From contig JALMGJ010000008.1 of assembly GCA_023362775.1 (NCBI GenBank), positions 17,024,001-17,088,000 on the forward strand: a DNA stretch of 64,000 nt, read 5' to 3'. The stretch is from Charina bottae (taxonomy: Eukaryota > Chordata > Lepidosauria > Squamata > Charinaidae). The translations under genes were made by a program, and so were the position numbers. Positions 34,412 through 46,484 of this stretch are shown in pieces (position 1 is the first letter of the stretch; each line of letters opens with the position of its first letter). Under the pieces are notes generated by a model. That model was not told the origin of the DNA. It saw only the letters and a list, made by a program, of their open reading frames with translations, and ran no database searches.

Positions 34412-35026
34412 GTACAATTTCCTTTTAAAATGTACACAAGAATCTTACATGCCAGCCCCTTTGTAATACTTTATTGCCTGCCTACAAGTCTTATTCTGTG
34501 ACCAGCAGCCAGAAGATTCTGGGATGGCATAGATGAGGTTATTCCATAACACAGATCAAGCACTGCAGTTTGTGCTAGAGTGCAGTTCAAACTATGTGAG
34601 CATTTAGATATGTCCAGACCAATTAAGAGCTATGTATCAAAGCAAATGTAAGAAGAAGAAAAAAATCTAATAACTAAGAACTGAGTAACAAAATAGATCA
34701 CAAACCAATCCACAAATGTAACTAGTGTGTATGCTATTATTTTGACAGAGCAAGGATCCTACGTGCATATATGGCTACTGGAACTTAACCAGTGGGCATT
34801 GTCCCAATTTCCTTCCCTCAAGCATATGAGTAAACTGTGATGGAATTGAAACACCACCATATAAGCCTTTATAGACAAGTCATATGGTATACTTGAATAT
34901 AGCAGCTTCTTGCAACCTCCACATGACACTGATACCTTGAGATCCAACTCTGTGTTCTCCATATCCTGTTGCAGCAAACTATATTAATTCTGATTTTGAA
35001 GAAGGGTGTGATTCGAAGGTTGTATC
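34412..35026. other. No gene seen
   Basis: AT-rich sequence ending at the target duplication of the L1-type unit. Confidence 0.4.
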
Positions 35027-37321
35027 AAATGTTGAGCATTTGGACTCCAGGCTTGGCTGCCAGCTCGACCAGTCGAATTTCTCAGAGCTCTGAGAATTGG
35101 CTGAATTTTCCTTGCTTGCAGTGGATTGCAGAAGTTGTGGACCACTGAAGTTTTTTTCCCCTGAAGAAGGGGAGACCAGAAGATTACTCGGGGGGCCATT
35201 GGAATTGCCTACCCTTGTTTTTTCTCTGTAGTTTCCACCACGGAGAAAACAAGGTAAGTGCAAGGGAAATGGCCGAGAAGATATCTTGCTCTCGCAGGGA
35301 AAACAAGTCTCTTTGAAGAGACACAAGAGCGTACAGCCGCTTTTAGATCACTTTAGGAAATTATTTTTTTAGATTAGGAACTTTTTTGATATCTAAGATC
35401 TATTTTTTGGACTTTGTTTTAAAATGTTGGCTGGTTTTGTGCTTTCTTTGTTTTGACTGATTCTGGTGGAAGCTTGATGGACTCTATATTTGCAACATAA
35501 TGAAACGTCTGCATTTTTTTTTTACTTTTCTTTTGTATTAGAGGGATTTAAGAGACTCTGTTTGTAATTCTTCGCTTGATAAACTAAATGACTATTCATT
35601 TTTTGAGAAACTCTTTGTTTGGATTAAGCAGCTTGCAGCTTGAAGAACAAAAACACAGGGTAACATGTTTTTTTTCTTTTCTTCTTTTTCTACATTCTCC
35701 CTGGTTGGATTCTGTTTCACTTGGAATATATTTTTTATTTCTCCTTCTATAAACTGTTTAAAATATTATTCTCTCCTGTATTTTGGATTATTGGAACTCT
35801 CTTTTTTCTTTTAACTTTAAAAAAAAAAAAAGAAAAACAACGTTTTGCTTAATAGATCCTGCTGGTAGTATTCCATGGATAGATTACATGACTATTGTTT
35901 TGACTAGAAGGGTTGTTATTTTAATTTGAAGGACACAGGAAAAATGGCTTTCCAATTAGTACCTCAGGAGTTCAGAAGAGAGATTACTGAGGCTCTTTCA
36001 AATATTCAAAGATCGTTGGAATTGCTGTTCGTAACTCTGCAAAACAGAGAGAAAGAGCAGAGAACGGAAACGGAAACACAAAAGAAAAATGTTTTTGAAG
36101 TGCAGGAGAAACAGAAGGAGGGAATTTTGAGTATATTAGTTCAGAAGAACATTCTGAAGGCTATACACTATAATCTTGGTATAGATATGTTGTGGCAGTG
36201 GAGACAGAGTGAAAATATGGGTGTACAGTTGGATGGATGTTGTGAAATACGTGGAAAGGGAGAGAAGGTTGCTCTGATATTCTATATGAGATATAGAAAA
36301 GAGCAGGCTGTATATTGCGAATTTGCCATTGCGCATTGTGATTTTGGCATAACCTAAACAGAAGATATGAGAAACTGTATGGATATAAAGGCTAATGAAA
36401 ATATGGACTTGAATTGTTATGAGAAATTGTATGGATATATAAAAAGTGATATTCTAAATGTAAGACACTAAATACAAATATAAGTTGATATTATAGAATA
36501 TTGTTTTCCTTAGAGATATATTTATGAGAAGATAATGATATGATGAGATGAGATGGAATTAGAATGATGGTTACTACAGGATGATATATATCAATATGTA
36601 TTGTATGAATATTATAAGAATTGATATATTAGGTATTAGGTTAAGTGATATGATAGATTATGCATTTAGTTTAAATGGACACTACTACAAGGAATGGAAA
36701 TTATAGATGGAAAATTGAGATATAAGAATTCCTTTTTTATGGAGATATATTTATATATTAGAATTAAATTATAGAAACATATATGTATGAACATTATAAG
36801 AATTGCTAAATTATGTATTAAGTTACATAATATGTTAGGTTATGAGTCATAATATGAATAGAATATATTGTAGTTTATTAGAAGTAAATAAGGCTTTTAT
36901 TTGTTATACTAATTGGACTTTATTGAAGATATAAATATGTAGTAATGAACATTCAACATTTAACTACTACTTCAAGGAGTGGAAGCCAAAGATGGATTAT
37001 TGGGAGACAGTAAGAAAGGTGAAACCTATATGAAGATTAGAAGATTGGATTAAAGAAATCAAAAGACATATGACAAAGAAAAATTCCTGTATACTGTATG
37101 AAGGACTAACATTTAAAATCAATTATTGTACTTTAAGTTCAAAGATAGATTGGAGGACATCTATTTTCTATATTTTCTTTGCTTATTATTTCTTGACTTC
37201 ACTTTTTCTTTATCTTTTTCTTATTTTGTATTTCTGCTTCTATTTCTTTTTTCTATTCTAACTTTTATTATGTATTGTAAAACTTAATAAAATTCAATTA
37301 AAAAAAAAATGTTGAGCATTT
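35027..37321 (+). mobile_element. L1-type unit without ORF2, with TSD and poly(A)
   Basis: A 2.27-kb unit (35042-37306) flanked by AAATGTTGAGCATTT at 35027-35041 and 37307-37321. It starts with a GC-richer leader like an L1 5' UTR, has one 143-codon frame, then AT-rich sequence with an imperfect duplication (36600-36700 resembles 36780-36990). It ends with a T-rich stretch, AATAAAATTC and a short poly(A). No reverse transcriptase motif is found. The layout resembles HAL1-type half-L1s, mobilised in trans by L1. Confidence 0.75.
35926..36357 (+). CDS. ORF1-like protein of the L1-type unit
   Basis: A 143-codon frame about 880 bp into the unit. The N-terminal half (residues about 15-65) is rich in Glu, Lys and Gln with heptad-like spacing, e.g. 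REITEALSNIQRSLELL and REKEQRTETETQK, compatible with a coiled coil as in L1 ORF1 proteins. The C-terminal half shows no RNA-recognition or CTD motif I can name, so the frame may be a truncated or frameshifted ORF1. A more downstream Met (residue 7) is equally possible as start. Function is inferred only from position in an L1-like unit. Confidence 0.45.
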   Translation: MKDTGKMAFQLVPQEFRREITEALSNIQRSLELLFVTLQNREKEQRTETETQKKNVFEVQEKQKEGILSILVQKNILKAIHYNLGIDMLWQWRQSENMGVQLDGCCEIRGKGEKVALIFYMRYRKEQAVYCEFAIAHCDFGIT

Positions 37322-39289
37322 AACTCAAGCAGTGTCAGCAAATAACTTGGATTATATGAGCATTCCGTCAGTTTTATATTCCACTGATTTCTGAAGTGTG
37401 CCTAACAAGCTTTGAAAGAGTTTTGGGCTTGTCCGTTACTGCAGGATAAGTAGTAGTAGAAAACTTCTTAACCTCTGACAGAGACCTATTAGGCTGCATA
37501 AGTTTCCCCTGCTGTTCTTTCAATATTATCTGCAGGCAGATTGTGAAAATATCTGTACAGATGCTATGAAATATTTACTGTATAAGTAGTTTCAAATACT
37601 TCTATACAAGCAGTTTCCATTTTTAAAAAGTGAACAAAGATTATGAGGAAAAAAACCTGACAATGGAAATGAATACATTGCTCAATGCAGTTTAAAATGG
37701 CAATTTTAAATTTAGGGAAGTAAATTCCTAAAATTCAGAGAAAAATAACAAACACACCCAAAACGAGGAAAAGGAGAAAATGAAATGAAAAGCTAAATGG
37801 AGGCTGTGCCTGGCTTAAAGCCAGTCTTAGCAAAGTGATCTTGACTATCTTGGCCAGAAAAAGGCTCAAGACAACTATCTCTATAGAGATGTTACTTATT
37901 TTGGCCTACATTACTCTGGCTCATAGCCCTGATACCACAAGTAAGAACATCATTATTTATTATGTATTTAAAGGATTTTTACCATACCTTTTTGTCAGTG
38001 TCTTGAAAATTTCATTATAGTAGGAAGATACACCATACCTTCAGATTTACAGTCTAAAATACTTGACACACAAAGAAAAAATATAGGGATGGTAGAAGAA
38101 AAAGCAAGCTTAAACATCAGTTCTGATAGTTACGGTTCTGATCAGGAATAGCCAGGATGAAACAGTTCTGTAGCATAATGCAAAGGCTGCTGGTAACAAA
38201 ACAGTAATTGAGAAGTGCTCAAGGACAGCCAGCCTCTCAGCTATAAAATTGCAGAATACAGGAAGGCAGGGGGAGAGTCACAGACAATCCAAAGAGGGAA
38301 TGCATACTTTAGACCTGGTGATAGCTCCTATTAATTATATTATAGTAGAGCTGTAATGAGAAAACAATCCAGTTCTAGTGTGAACATTCCACAAAGTTTG
38401 ATTACTGTTAAAATGTGGCATAATCAGGAGATGTACATGTGTATGTGAAATGACCTGTTTATTTTCTTTCCTGAGTTCAGTATATTTTTAAAACAATAAA
38501 ATGCTACAAAAGTGCCATTACTGAAAAATATGGTTGCAAGTAATTTGGGATCATGCAACAGATTTGGGATCATGCAAAAATAAGTAGATACTTCATATAT
38601 TTCACTTCAATAAGGGAAAGATTTGGTCCTAAGTGAGGAGAATTGTTGGAGATAATGTGTCCATGCTCAGCCATGTATTTCCCTTTTTACTCTTCACACA
38701 ACGTTGGAAAATATAGTAGATATAAGAAAACACAGTGCAAATGTTAGCAATCTGGTAGCTGTAATATATCACTGAAATGTCTTACTTTACTTATGAAACT
38801 GTTTTCCCCCTACATTACATTTCTTAATTTTCAGAGTTATTTGGTATATAATTTATTTGGAAAATGTATGTGCTTCTTACTGGACTGCTTACAACAATGC
38901 AATAAAACCAGTAATAAAATCATTGTTAAAAAGAAAGGTCATAAAACAATAATACCTTTTTTAAAAAAGTGAATATTTAACACTCTAATGGTAAAAGGCC
39001 TGCATGAGTAAATATGTTTTTCCTCCTCTCCTATATTGTACTAAAGAGGAGGGTTGTTTCACCTGCAGTGGCAATTTATTCCATAGCATAGCCTCAGCAA
39101 TTTGAAGGCAGAATTTATGCCAAATGCACATGAGTTAGGGCCTGAAATAGTTCCCCATTAACAGTTTTATTGGTATAAGTAATCCTGAAAGTACTTTGGG
39201 CCTAAACCTATTCATACCTTAATTTATTTGGATGTGATTTTATCCATTGTACAGACAGTAGGGTATGATAAGCTTATGATAAGGATATG
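37322..39289. other. No gene seen
   Basis: AT-rich sequence without recognised coding or repeat content. Confidence 0.4.
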
Positions 39290-39505
39290 GTTAGAAGCCA
39301 GGAGTCTGTGAGTTCTAGTCCCGCCTTAGGCATGAAAGCCGGCTGGGTGACCTTGGGCCAGACACACTCTCTCAGCCCAACTCACCTCACAGGATTATTG
39401 TTGTGGGGAAAAGATGAGGAGGAAGGAGTATTAGGTATATTCGCCGCCTTGAGTTATTTATAAAAATAATAAAGGTGGTATAAAATTAAATAAATAAATA
39501 AGCTG
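39290..39505 (+). mobile_element. tRNA-headed SINE, 5'-truncated
   Basis: The same family as 22965-23200, lacking the A-box half of the head. The B box (GTTCTAGTCCC), body (GAAAGCCGGCTGGGTGACC) and tail (CCGCCTTGAGTTATTTATAA) are well conserved, ending in an (AAAT)n tail. Confidence 0.83.
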
Positions 39506-41159
39506 ATGCATCTTTGTTCCCTCCTCATGTATGGGAAAGTAAATGGGAAAGCCATTTCAGTGAATCAGAAGGCCAATGAGCATATCCTTCTCTGCATCAC
39601 CTTTTCTACCTTCCTGGGGATGAGGTACCAGAGAATATTGAATGAGTGCATCAGTTTATCTGTTCCCTAAAGTAGATTCTATCTTGAGGTGGGAAAGCCT
39701 TTTCCATAAGGGGACAATAGTTCGTCTTCATTCCCACTCTGGAAACTGTAAGCAACCTGGCCAGGGATGTCACCTCACCAGAGTGGTCAGACAAAATTTT
39801 CATGCCATTACTTTTGGGTTTAGGAATTTTTAGGGGTGAAATGTATGTCTTGGACACTTAAAGCATCCATTTTGCTCCTTAAAAAGCTGCCAAAACAAGA
39901 AAAATTGGTTCATTTTGGAGGATCTTGAGAGGTAACATAGGTGATTTAACCTCTGTTAGGCTTAAAAACCATTGTCATTTCCCCAAAACAAAACAAACAG
40001 CAAAAAGAGAAAAAAGAGAATGGAAAGAATGGAATGCTAGAATGGAAAGATATAAAGATGCTGATTAGATGTTGAACTATTTACTCTAAATTTCATACAT
40101 GCTTACTGCATATGCCAACTGACACCTCATCAACAGCATGGGCTATCCCCATGTGGTCATGACCTTGGCACACTTTGAATGTTGTCATCATGCTTGGCAA
40201 ATTCCTCCTCCTTCTTAGCATTGCAAGGTATTACATAATAATAAAAGAGAAATGAAACTTCAAGATGACAATATAATTAAATTACTTTAGTATCCTGGTT
40301 ATCTCCCAGTTTTCAGATCTGAAGTTAAATACAGTGCCAATTCAATTTCCTTAAACACTCGACAGGACTTATTTTCTCTGAGATTTCTTGCTAACAGCCT
40401 TTCAGTCACGTTAAGTGCTCAAAAGTGCACAAAGTTGTATTTTATCACATGGGTCTAATTGAGCTGTCTGAACTAAAGTAGCTGAATGTTACAGAAATAT
40501 TTATTATACAAACCCACTTCATCTGAAACTAGGATAAGAGCATTTTTGTAATTTATCCCTACTTTTAAAAAAGGGCTTTTTATCACCTTTCTCATTTTGG
40601 TGAGTTATGTTTATAGAGTTCCTATACAAATGAATATGGTTTGGCTCCAGCCAAAAGAGGTGTCTCAACATTTCACAGCTGATTCTCATATATTGGTGAG
40701 AATACAATACAATAAAAACAAATTTGTCTTTTTCATTTACAACCAGTTTCTTTCCTTTCCCTACCATCACAGCCAAATTATGAGTCTGGTGATAATTAAA
40801 TAATTTTGACTTAAAACCTTTATTTAATCTCTGTTCCATCTCACACTCTTTTTGTTGGATTGTATATCTTTTTAAAGCTTCAATTCAAATGTTCTTGCAT
40901 GAGTGTTATCAGTTTCTCTCTTTGCAACAAATTTGTATATTTATGGAATTTATATACTACCTTTCAAAATGGGCTTTCTCAAAGCAGTATATTACCAAAT
41001 ATCTTTAAAATTATTATTAAACTAATCTCTAAAATTATAAACAGCAGATAATAGATTAGTAAAAACAGTAAAAAAAATATTGGTCAATTAAAATAAACAC
41101 TGAAAACAACAAAGACAAAACATTGAATTTTCACCTTGCAATACTGTAAATAAAGTCAA
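39506..41159. other. No gene seen
   Basis: AT-rich sequence; the 106-codon minus-strand frame at 40839-40519 has no recognisable domain. Confidence 0.4.
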
Positions 41160-41330
41160 GTCAAATTCCGCTCCTAGTCACTGTATGAAAATGTCCATGT
41201 AATTTCCTAGCAATAGTACAAAAGCAATTTGCCATTACCTTCTTCCAGGGCTATCTAGGGCTATTCCATGGAATGTCCTGATTGTCTCCATCCAAGCACT
41301 AATAAGGTCTGACCCTGCTTAGTTTTTTTC
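41160..41330 (-). mobile_element. 5S rRNA-headed SINE, minus strand
   Basis: On the minus strand the head reads CTAAGCAGGGTCAGACC, then TTAGTGCTTGGATGG (5S internal control region), followed by the family's tail ('ggcaaattgcttttgtac', 'acatggacattttcatac'). It abuts a minus-strand CR1/L2 3' end at 41335-41415. Confidence 0.68.
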
Positions 41331-41334
41331 AAGA

Positions 41335-41415
41335 TTTATTTATTTATTTATTTATCATATTTATACCCCGCCTATCCCCTCCCTATTGGAGGACTCTAGA
41401 CGGCTTAGATTAGCC
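41335..41415 (-). mobile_element. CR1/L2-type 3' end, solo
   Basis: TTTATTTATTTATTTATC, then 'tataccccgcctatccc' and 'ggactctagacggctta' are the complement of a CR1/L2-type 3' terminus. Only the last ~80 bp are present. Confidence 0.65.
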
Positions 41416-41882
41416 AAGATTGGCTAGATAGTGCAGAACAAATACAACAATATGAATTAAATGGCATTTGAGGAACCAAAGAGTTTTATCTGCCACCCAA
41501 AAAATAATGCCTCTGTGAAGACAACATTGCGAAATTAGGGAAGACCAAAAACTTCTATCCTAAATGTCTACCATCACATTTCAGTATGGGGTGGCTGTCA
41601 AACCAAAGCAAATCTTCCTTCATTTATTGTGGTATAAAGGTGCAAAGCCTTCATAAATTGATGCCAATACAAACTGACCTCTGTGGTGTAAGCTACTTTT
41701 GCATTAGGAGTGAAGCATTGGAAAGTTTGGATAATCAAGCAATCCCAGCTATGAGAATTCCAAGATTATTATATAGGACTGATTTTTTTTTATTCTGATT
41801 ACTGTCCCTGGAGAAAAGTGAACTATGTATGTGTATATTAAGATATAGTACTAGGACTCTGACCCTTTGAGTATATGGCACA
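41416..41882. other. No gene seen
   Basis: Unique sequence between the CR1 end and a hAT element. Confidence 0.4.
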
Positions 41883-42210
41883 CATTTAACCCAGGGTTTC
41901 TCAACCAGGATTCCGTGGAACCCTAGGGTTCTATGAGAGGTCGCTAGGGGTTCCCTGGGAGATCACAATTTATTTTAAAAACTGTTTCAAATTCAGGCAA
42001 CTTCACATTAAAGAGGTAAGTTTCATTCTTTATTTTTAGTTTAAGAACACTGTTAATGCATATATAAAGGCCTACACATAAAACGAATATAATAATTTTG
42101 TAACTTCTGGCCTAACATTTGAGCCTGAATGTGCAGGGGTTCCCTGAGGTCTGAAAAATATTTCAAGGGTTCCTCCAGGGTCAAAAAGTTGAGAAAGGCT
42201 GCATTTAACC
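41883..42210. mobile_element. Second hAT family, 310-bp element
   Basis: The element 41892-42201 is flanked by CATTTAACC on both sides (41883-41891 and 42202-42210; an 8-bp duplication plus one chance base). The ends CAGGGTTTCTCAACC and the complement of AGTTGAGAAAGGCTG are inverted. The right half repeats 'ggggttccctg' seen near the left end. It is unrelated in the interior to the CAGAGCTTTCC family and has no transposase. Confidence 0.82.
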
Positions 42211-44036
42211 AAAGTAGAAAGAAGTATCTGGTAGAACTGGCACAAATCCCAATGTCCTGAAATAATGGAGGTGTTCAAGATCTCATGAGAGAAACTAGCT
42301 AGTCTTCCTGGACTTAGACTTCCTAGGCAACAGCTGAGCCAACTGAATAAATATTTTTAATTATCAACTAGATAAACCTCTCACAATCTGGTATCTTTTG
42401 TATATGTGAGGAATTCAACTCCATTGAAAAATTCCTGGTTGCTATACTAGTTTTAGAAATACTGAGAGTTGCAGTGCTAATATACTGTATCTGGAAAATA
42501 CTAGACTGATGTAAACAGTCATGGCTCTAGGCTTCCAAAAATGCAGTCTACAGTACTACTGAAGGAGAGAAACAATGTCTCAAGTCATTGGCTGCTCTTA
42601 GGGCACCTGTTACCTTACACTGATAATGAAAATGTACTAGGAAAAGCCAATGGATGAGTGGTATAGTTTGTAGGCAGTTTCAGTATGCTTAAAATTGAAT
42701 TCCATAAGATTAGAGTAACACTGTGCTCAGTGAAACGTTGTGGCTTTCAAAACAAAATTATGGCAGGGCCATACATAGGATTACAACTATGAGTGAGACA
42801 GAAAATGATCAATTCAATCATGCAATGTCCTCATTTTGTTAGCAAGACTTATGCTGTTTGCCGTATCCTCCTTTTCTTCTCTGAATTTCTTCTACATTAA
42901 TACTTAACTCACCTTGCTCTATTTTATTTCTCCCAAAATAACTTCTCATTAAAATTCAGCATCCACACTAGACTTACACTTTGATTGACTGAACTTTCCC
43001 CCTCTGTCCATACTTGGCAGGCATTTAATAGTAATTAAAGATTTCTTGACTATGTTCAAAGGGTATTCAGATAATCAACAAGCAATGACTTTGATTGATA
43101 GTCACTGTCAGGCATGCTGGAAGATGAGACCTTTGAATAGATTTGCTTGAAAAAGCTTTCTTATGTAGAAAATATGCTCTGACTGGACTGAAAACAGACA
43201 AATTCTCTCCATATGCCAATGATGCCAAAAAGAAGGACAGACTAGGAAAGATTTGCTGCAGCCTTCAGAATTTCTTTATGATCCCATTTCGCCCCAGGGT
43301 GTCTCTTCTTTTCTGTGTTATCCTTGGCTCCTTAGTGGTATGACATTTCAAGTAGATATCCACAGCAATAAAACTAACACTGAAGCAGCCTTGGCTGCTT
43401 AGGAATTAAGACAGAATGTGAATCCTGTGGGTTTTGAAATAATGAGAAGAGATGGCAAAACCAACAGCGGCAGTAAAAGGGCAGGAACAGTTAAAGAGTC
43501 TCCATGGGTCATCTTCGGAAAACATATTATTTCTGTATACATTCACTTGATTTAGTGCCTGCTACATAAGGGCTGTACTACTCCAAAAGCTAATAAATCA
43601 TTGCTCTGGGTGACAGCTTGAGCACCTGTGCTTTATCATACAGCAGGGAACCTTGTAAATTACCCAGAGAAGCAACTGGTGGCCATATAACATGTCGGGG
43701 GGAATCATTCAGCACTCATCCTGGCACAGTGATTAACTTCATTCCCTTTCCAATAGCATATAAAGCAAAAATGACAAGAAAACGTACAGTGTTTCTATGA
43801 TTAATACATAGGACTGACTTTCGGATCACATACTTACTGATGGTGTCCCTGGAAAAAGGGAAAATGTGTATTTGCTATTTCCACCAACTACATATTAATA
43901 CTAGAACTCTGGACTATGAATATATGTGGCACTATTATAATAAGTATAATTTGTCCTTTCTTTGGATTGCTTAGTGTTATGTTCTTCCCTGGAGAAAATG
44001 TTGCTGTAGACCGATAGTTGTCTCAGGAAAGGTAAT
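42211..44036. other. No gene seen
   Basis: AT-rich sequence without recognised coding or repeat content. Confidence 0.4.
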
Positions 44037-44326
44037 GACTAAAGCAAAGCTTTCCAAACTGTGTGTCGCGACACAAAAGTGTGTCGCCACACACAGTCTG
44101 GTGTGTCACCACACAACCCGGAAGCGCTGATCATCATCATCAGCGCTTCCAGGTTTTCCCACGGCAACACACCAACGGTGGTGTGCAAAAATCTGAAAGC
44201 GGCAGCAGCGCTTCTGGGTTTTTGCGCGCTGCCGCAATGGCGGCACTTCCGGGTTTGCCCGCGGCGACACACCAACGGCGGTTGGTGTGTCGCCGTGGGA
44301 AAACTTTGGAAAGCCCTGGACTGAAG
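44037..44326 (-). mobile_element. hAT miniature element, GC-rich subfamily, copy 5
   Basis: The element 44045-44318 (274 bp) has near-matching 8-bp flanks GACTAAAG and GACTGAAG. The ends are CAAAGCTTTCCAAAC and GGAAAGCCCTG. The interior is CpG-rich, with inverted AGCGCTGATCATC / CATCAGCGCTTCC blocks near 44125-44150 and repeated GTGTGTCGCC motifs. There are also CTTCCGG motifs resembling ETS-factor sites. Confidence 0.88.
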
Positions 44327-45669
44327 ACTATATTTGTCCCTCCTAAGACAAGCTATCCCATATTCCAACATCTCCAAATTCCCAGTAATGACCATGCTGG
44401 CTAGGAAATTCCAGAAAGTCTAAAACTCTGGAGGGTGCCCAGATTACAGACATCTGCTATGATGTTTTTCTTCCAGGTTACCGAAGAATAATAACTGGAA
44501 GATGAAAAGTCCATAACCATATAATTTAGATATGAATTCAGATATAGAATAGCTTTAGAGCCCCAGTAATAGAACCAAACAATGCAGAGCATAGATTACT
44601 TTTCTTGAAAAGATTGGATATGAGATATTCCCCAGACCAAACACATAAGAAATTAAGTACATCTTACTCATTAATGGATACATGAAGTCAAGCAATTTGC
44701 AGCAATATAAGTCCCAGGAATAATTTAAATATTGAGATATAAATCAAAAGTTCACCATTATATTAGTGTCTACAAAAAACAAGTTTCAACTTGCTGGGTT
44801 TTTTATATATACTATATAGGAAAGAGTGATTTAATTAAGAAATTGGAATGTGTATCGTGTATATGCTGAAAAAAATAAAAATTGTTTCAAGAGACAGGAC
44901 ACAATAGAGTATGTTATTATTCAGAGAGAATAAGGATTATTTTATATTCTTCTCAGAAGCAAGAGTAACTTGTTAAAAGGCTGGCCATTCCTATTTCAGC
45001 TTTTTTCCCTCTTTCTCCAAAAATATAGTTTCACTTTTTCATCTTGTTACATTTTTATGGCATGAACAAGGTTCAGAAGATTAGTACTTCAACTTTCTGA
45101 AAATTGCAAGTAATTTCAAGAAAAGCCATAATGCTTTCATTTTATAGCATTTTAGTGCCCTTTAGTTTAATTGGCAGTCCATTCCATATGCTTTCAGACT
45201 TTCTACTTGCTGCTAGACTCACAAAATGGTTGGTCACAGGTGAAAAAGGGCCAAATGCAGCTGCTGAGAGAACTGATGCTCAAAACATTATCTAGAAATC
45301 CATCATGGGTACAAGAAAGAAACTGAAGGCACTCAGTCAAGAAAACCAACCACTCCAATATTTTCTAAGCAGAAGTACGAAAGCTCAGAAGAAAGAACAG
45401 AAACATTTATTGGTGAAACAAGCATTTTTCTTTTAATTTTAAAAAAATGACATTTGAGGAGAAAGGAAGGAAAAAATCTATGAAACATTAGCTCTTGGAG
45501 GATGTAATCCATGTCTGAACATAGTGACACTACATTAAATAAATAACAGATGAAATACAATTGAAATTTCATAAAGATAAAATTAAAGTTCAGAAATTTA
45601 TCTTTCAGGAACTGATTCTGATGAGAGATTTGTGATGCTGATATTTTAAGTTTATTATTCGTATGGGTG
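44327..45669. other. No gene seen
   Basis: AT-rich sequence ending at the target duplication of a second L1-type unit. Confidence 0.4.
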
Positions 45670-46047
45670 GGAGCTTTTATGTCTTAATTTTTAATATATA
45701 ATTGTTATTGAAGATTTTATTTACAATAATAAAAACTAATACAAACTCAGAGAAAGAAAGGAAAGTAAAAAGAGAGAGTAAAAAGTGCAAAGAAGGAAAA
45801 AGAAAAAAGTGAGAAAAAGAAAAGAAATATATAAAGAAGTGACTTGCAATCTTCATCACAACAAGTATAAAAAAGATTGGTTGCTCTTCACCCCCTATAA
45901 GGTTACAAACAGATATCTCTTCTTCCCATAACCCATCCCTTATCTATAAGCAAATCCATAAAACATCAACTTTTCAATCCTGGTGTCAGCAAAAAGTCCG
46001 TAAAGTGCTGCCAGAACTTTATAAAAACATGTCTAATTTTAACCTTG

Positions 46048-46122
46048 ATCAAATAAACCGCCCAGAGTCCCTCTTGAGGGGGGAGATGGGCAGTGACAAA
46101 ATTTGATAAATAAATAAACTTT
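46048..46122 (+). mobile_element. Solo CR1-L3 3' end inside the L1-type unit
   Basis: Reads ACCGCCCAGAGTCCCTCTTG, then a G-run and 'atgggcagtgacaaaattt', ending 'gataaataaat', the canonical CR1-L3 terminus. Only about 75 bp are present, a strongly 5'-truncated insertion. Confidence 0.75.
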
Positions 46123-46196
46123 ATATTCTGTCCTTTTACTTCTGAAAATCTTAATCTTTAATTCATTCGAATATTGTCATAGGATTTGATCTCTCT

Positions 46197-46484
46197 TCAA
46201 TAATTCTTTGTCCCATCGCAAAGGTTTCTTTGAGGCTTTACAAGCTTCTTTTGTAAATCCAATAAAAATACATTATCCAGGTCATCCTCTTGGTTTATCA
46301 TTTGTATTTCCCATTTGATTTTTAAAACTTCAGCCAGCTTCTTTTGTAGATCCAGTAAAGAGTCCTTATCTGGGTCATTCTCTTGGCCTGTCACTTGTAT
46401 TTCCACTTTAAATGCCTTCTCTGTCTTGTAATCAACACTTTTTTTATCCAATATTTCTAATTCTACCATTTCTGCATCAAGCAA
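46197..46484 (-). CDS. ORF1-like fragment of the second L1-type unit
   Basis: A 95-codon acidic and Lys-rich frame. An internal repeat is visible: ENDPDKDSLLDLQKKLAE and EDDLDNVFLLDLQKKLVK, spaced 33 residues apart. The composition (Glu, Asp, Lys, Leu) and position suggest part of an L1 ORF1 coiled-coil or linker. There is no nucleic-acid-binding motif. It is not a host gene as far as can be seen. Confidence 0.4.
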   Translation of the reverse strand: MLDAEMVELEILDKKSVDYKTEKAFKVEIQVTGQENDPDKDSLLDLQKKLAEVLKIKWEIQMINQEDDLDNVFLLDLQKKLVKPQRNLCDGTKNY

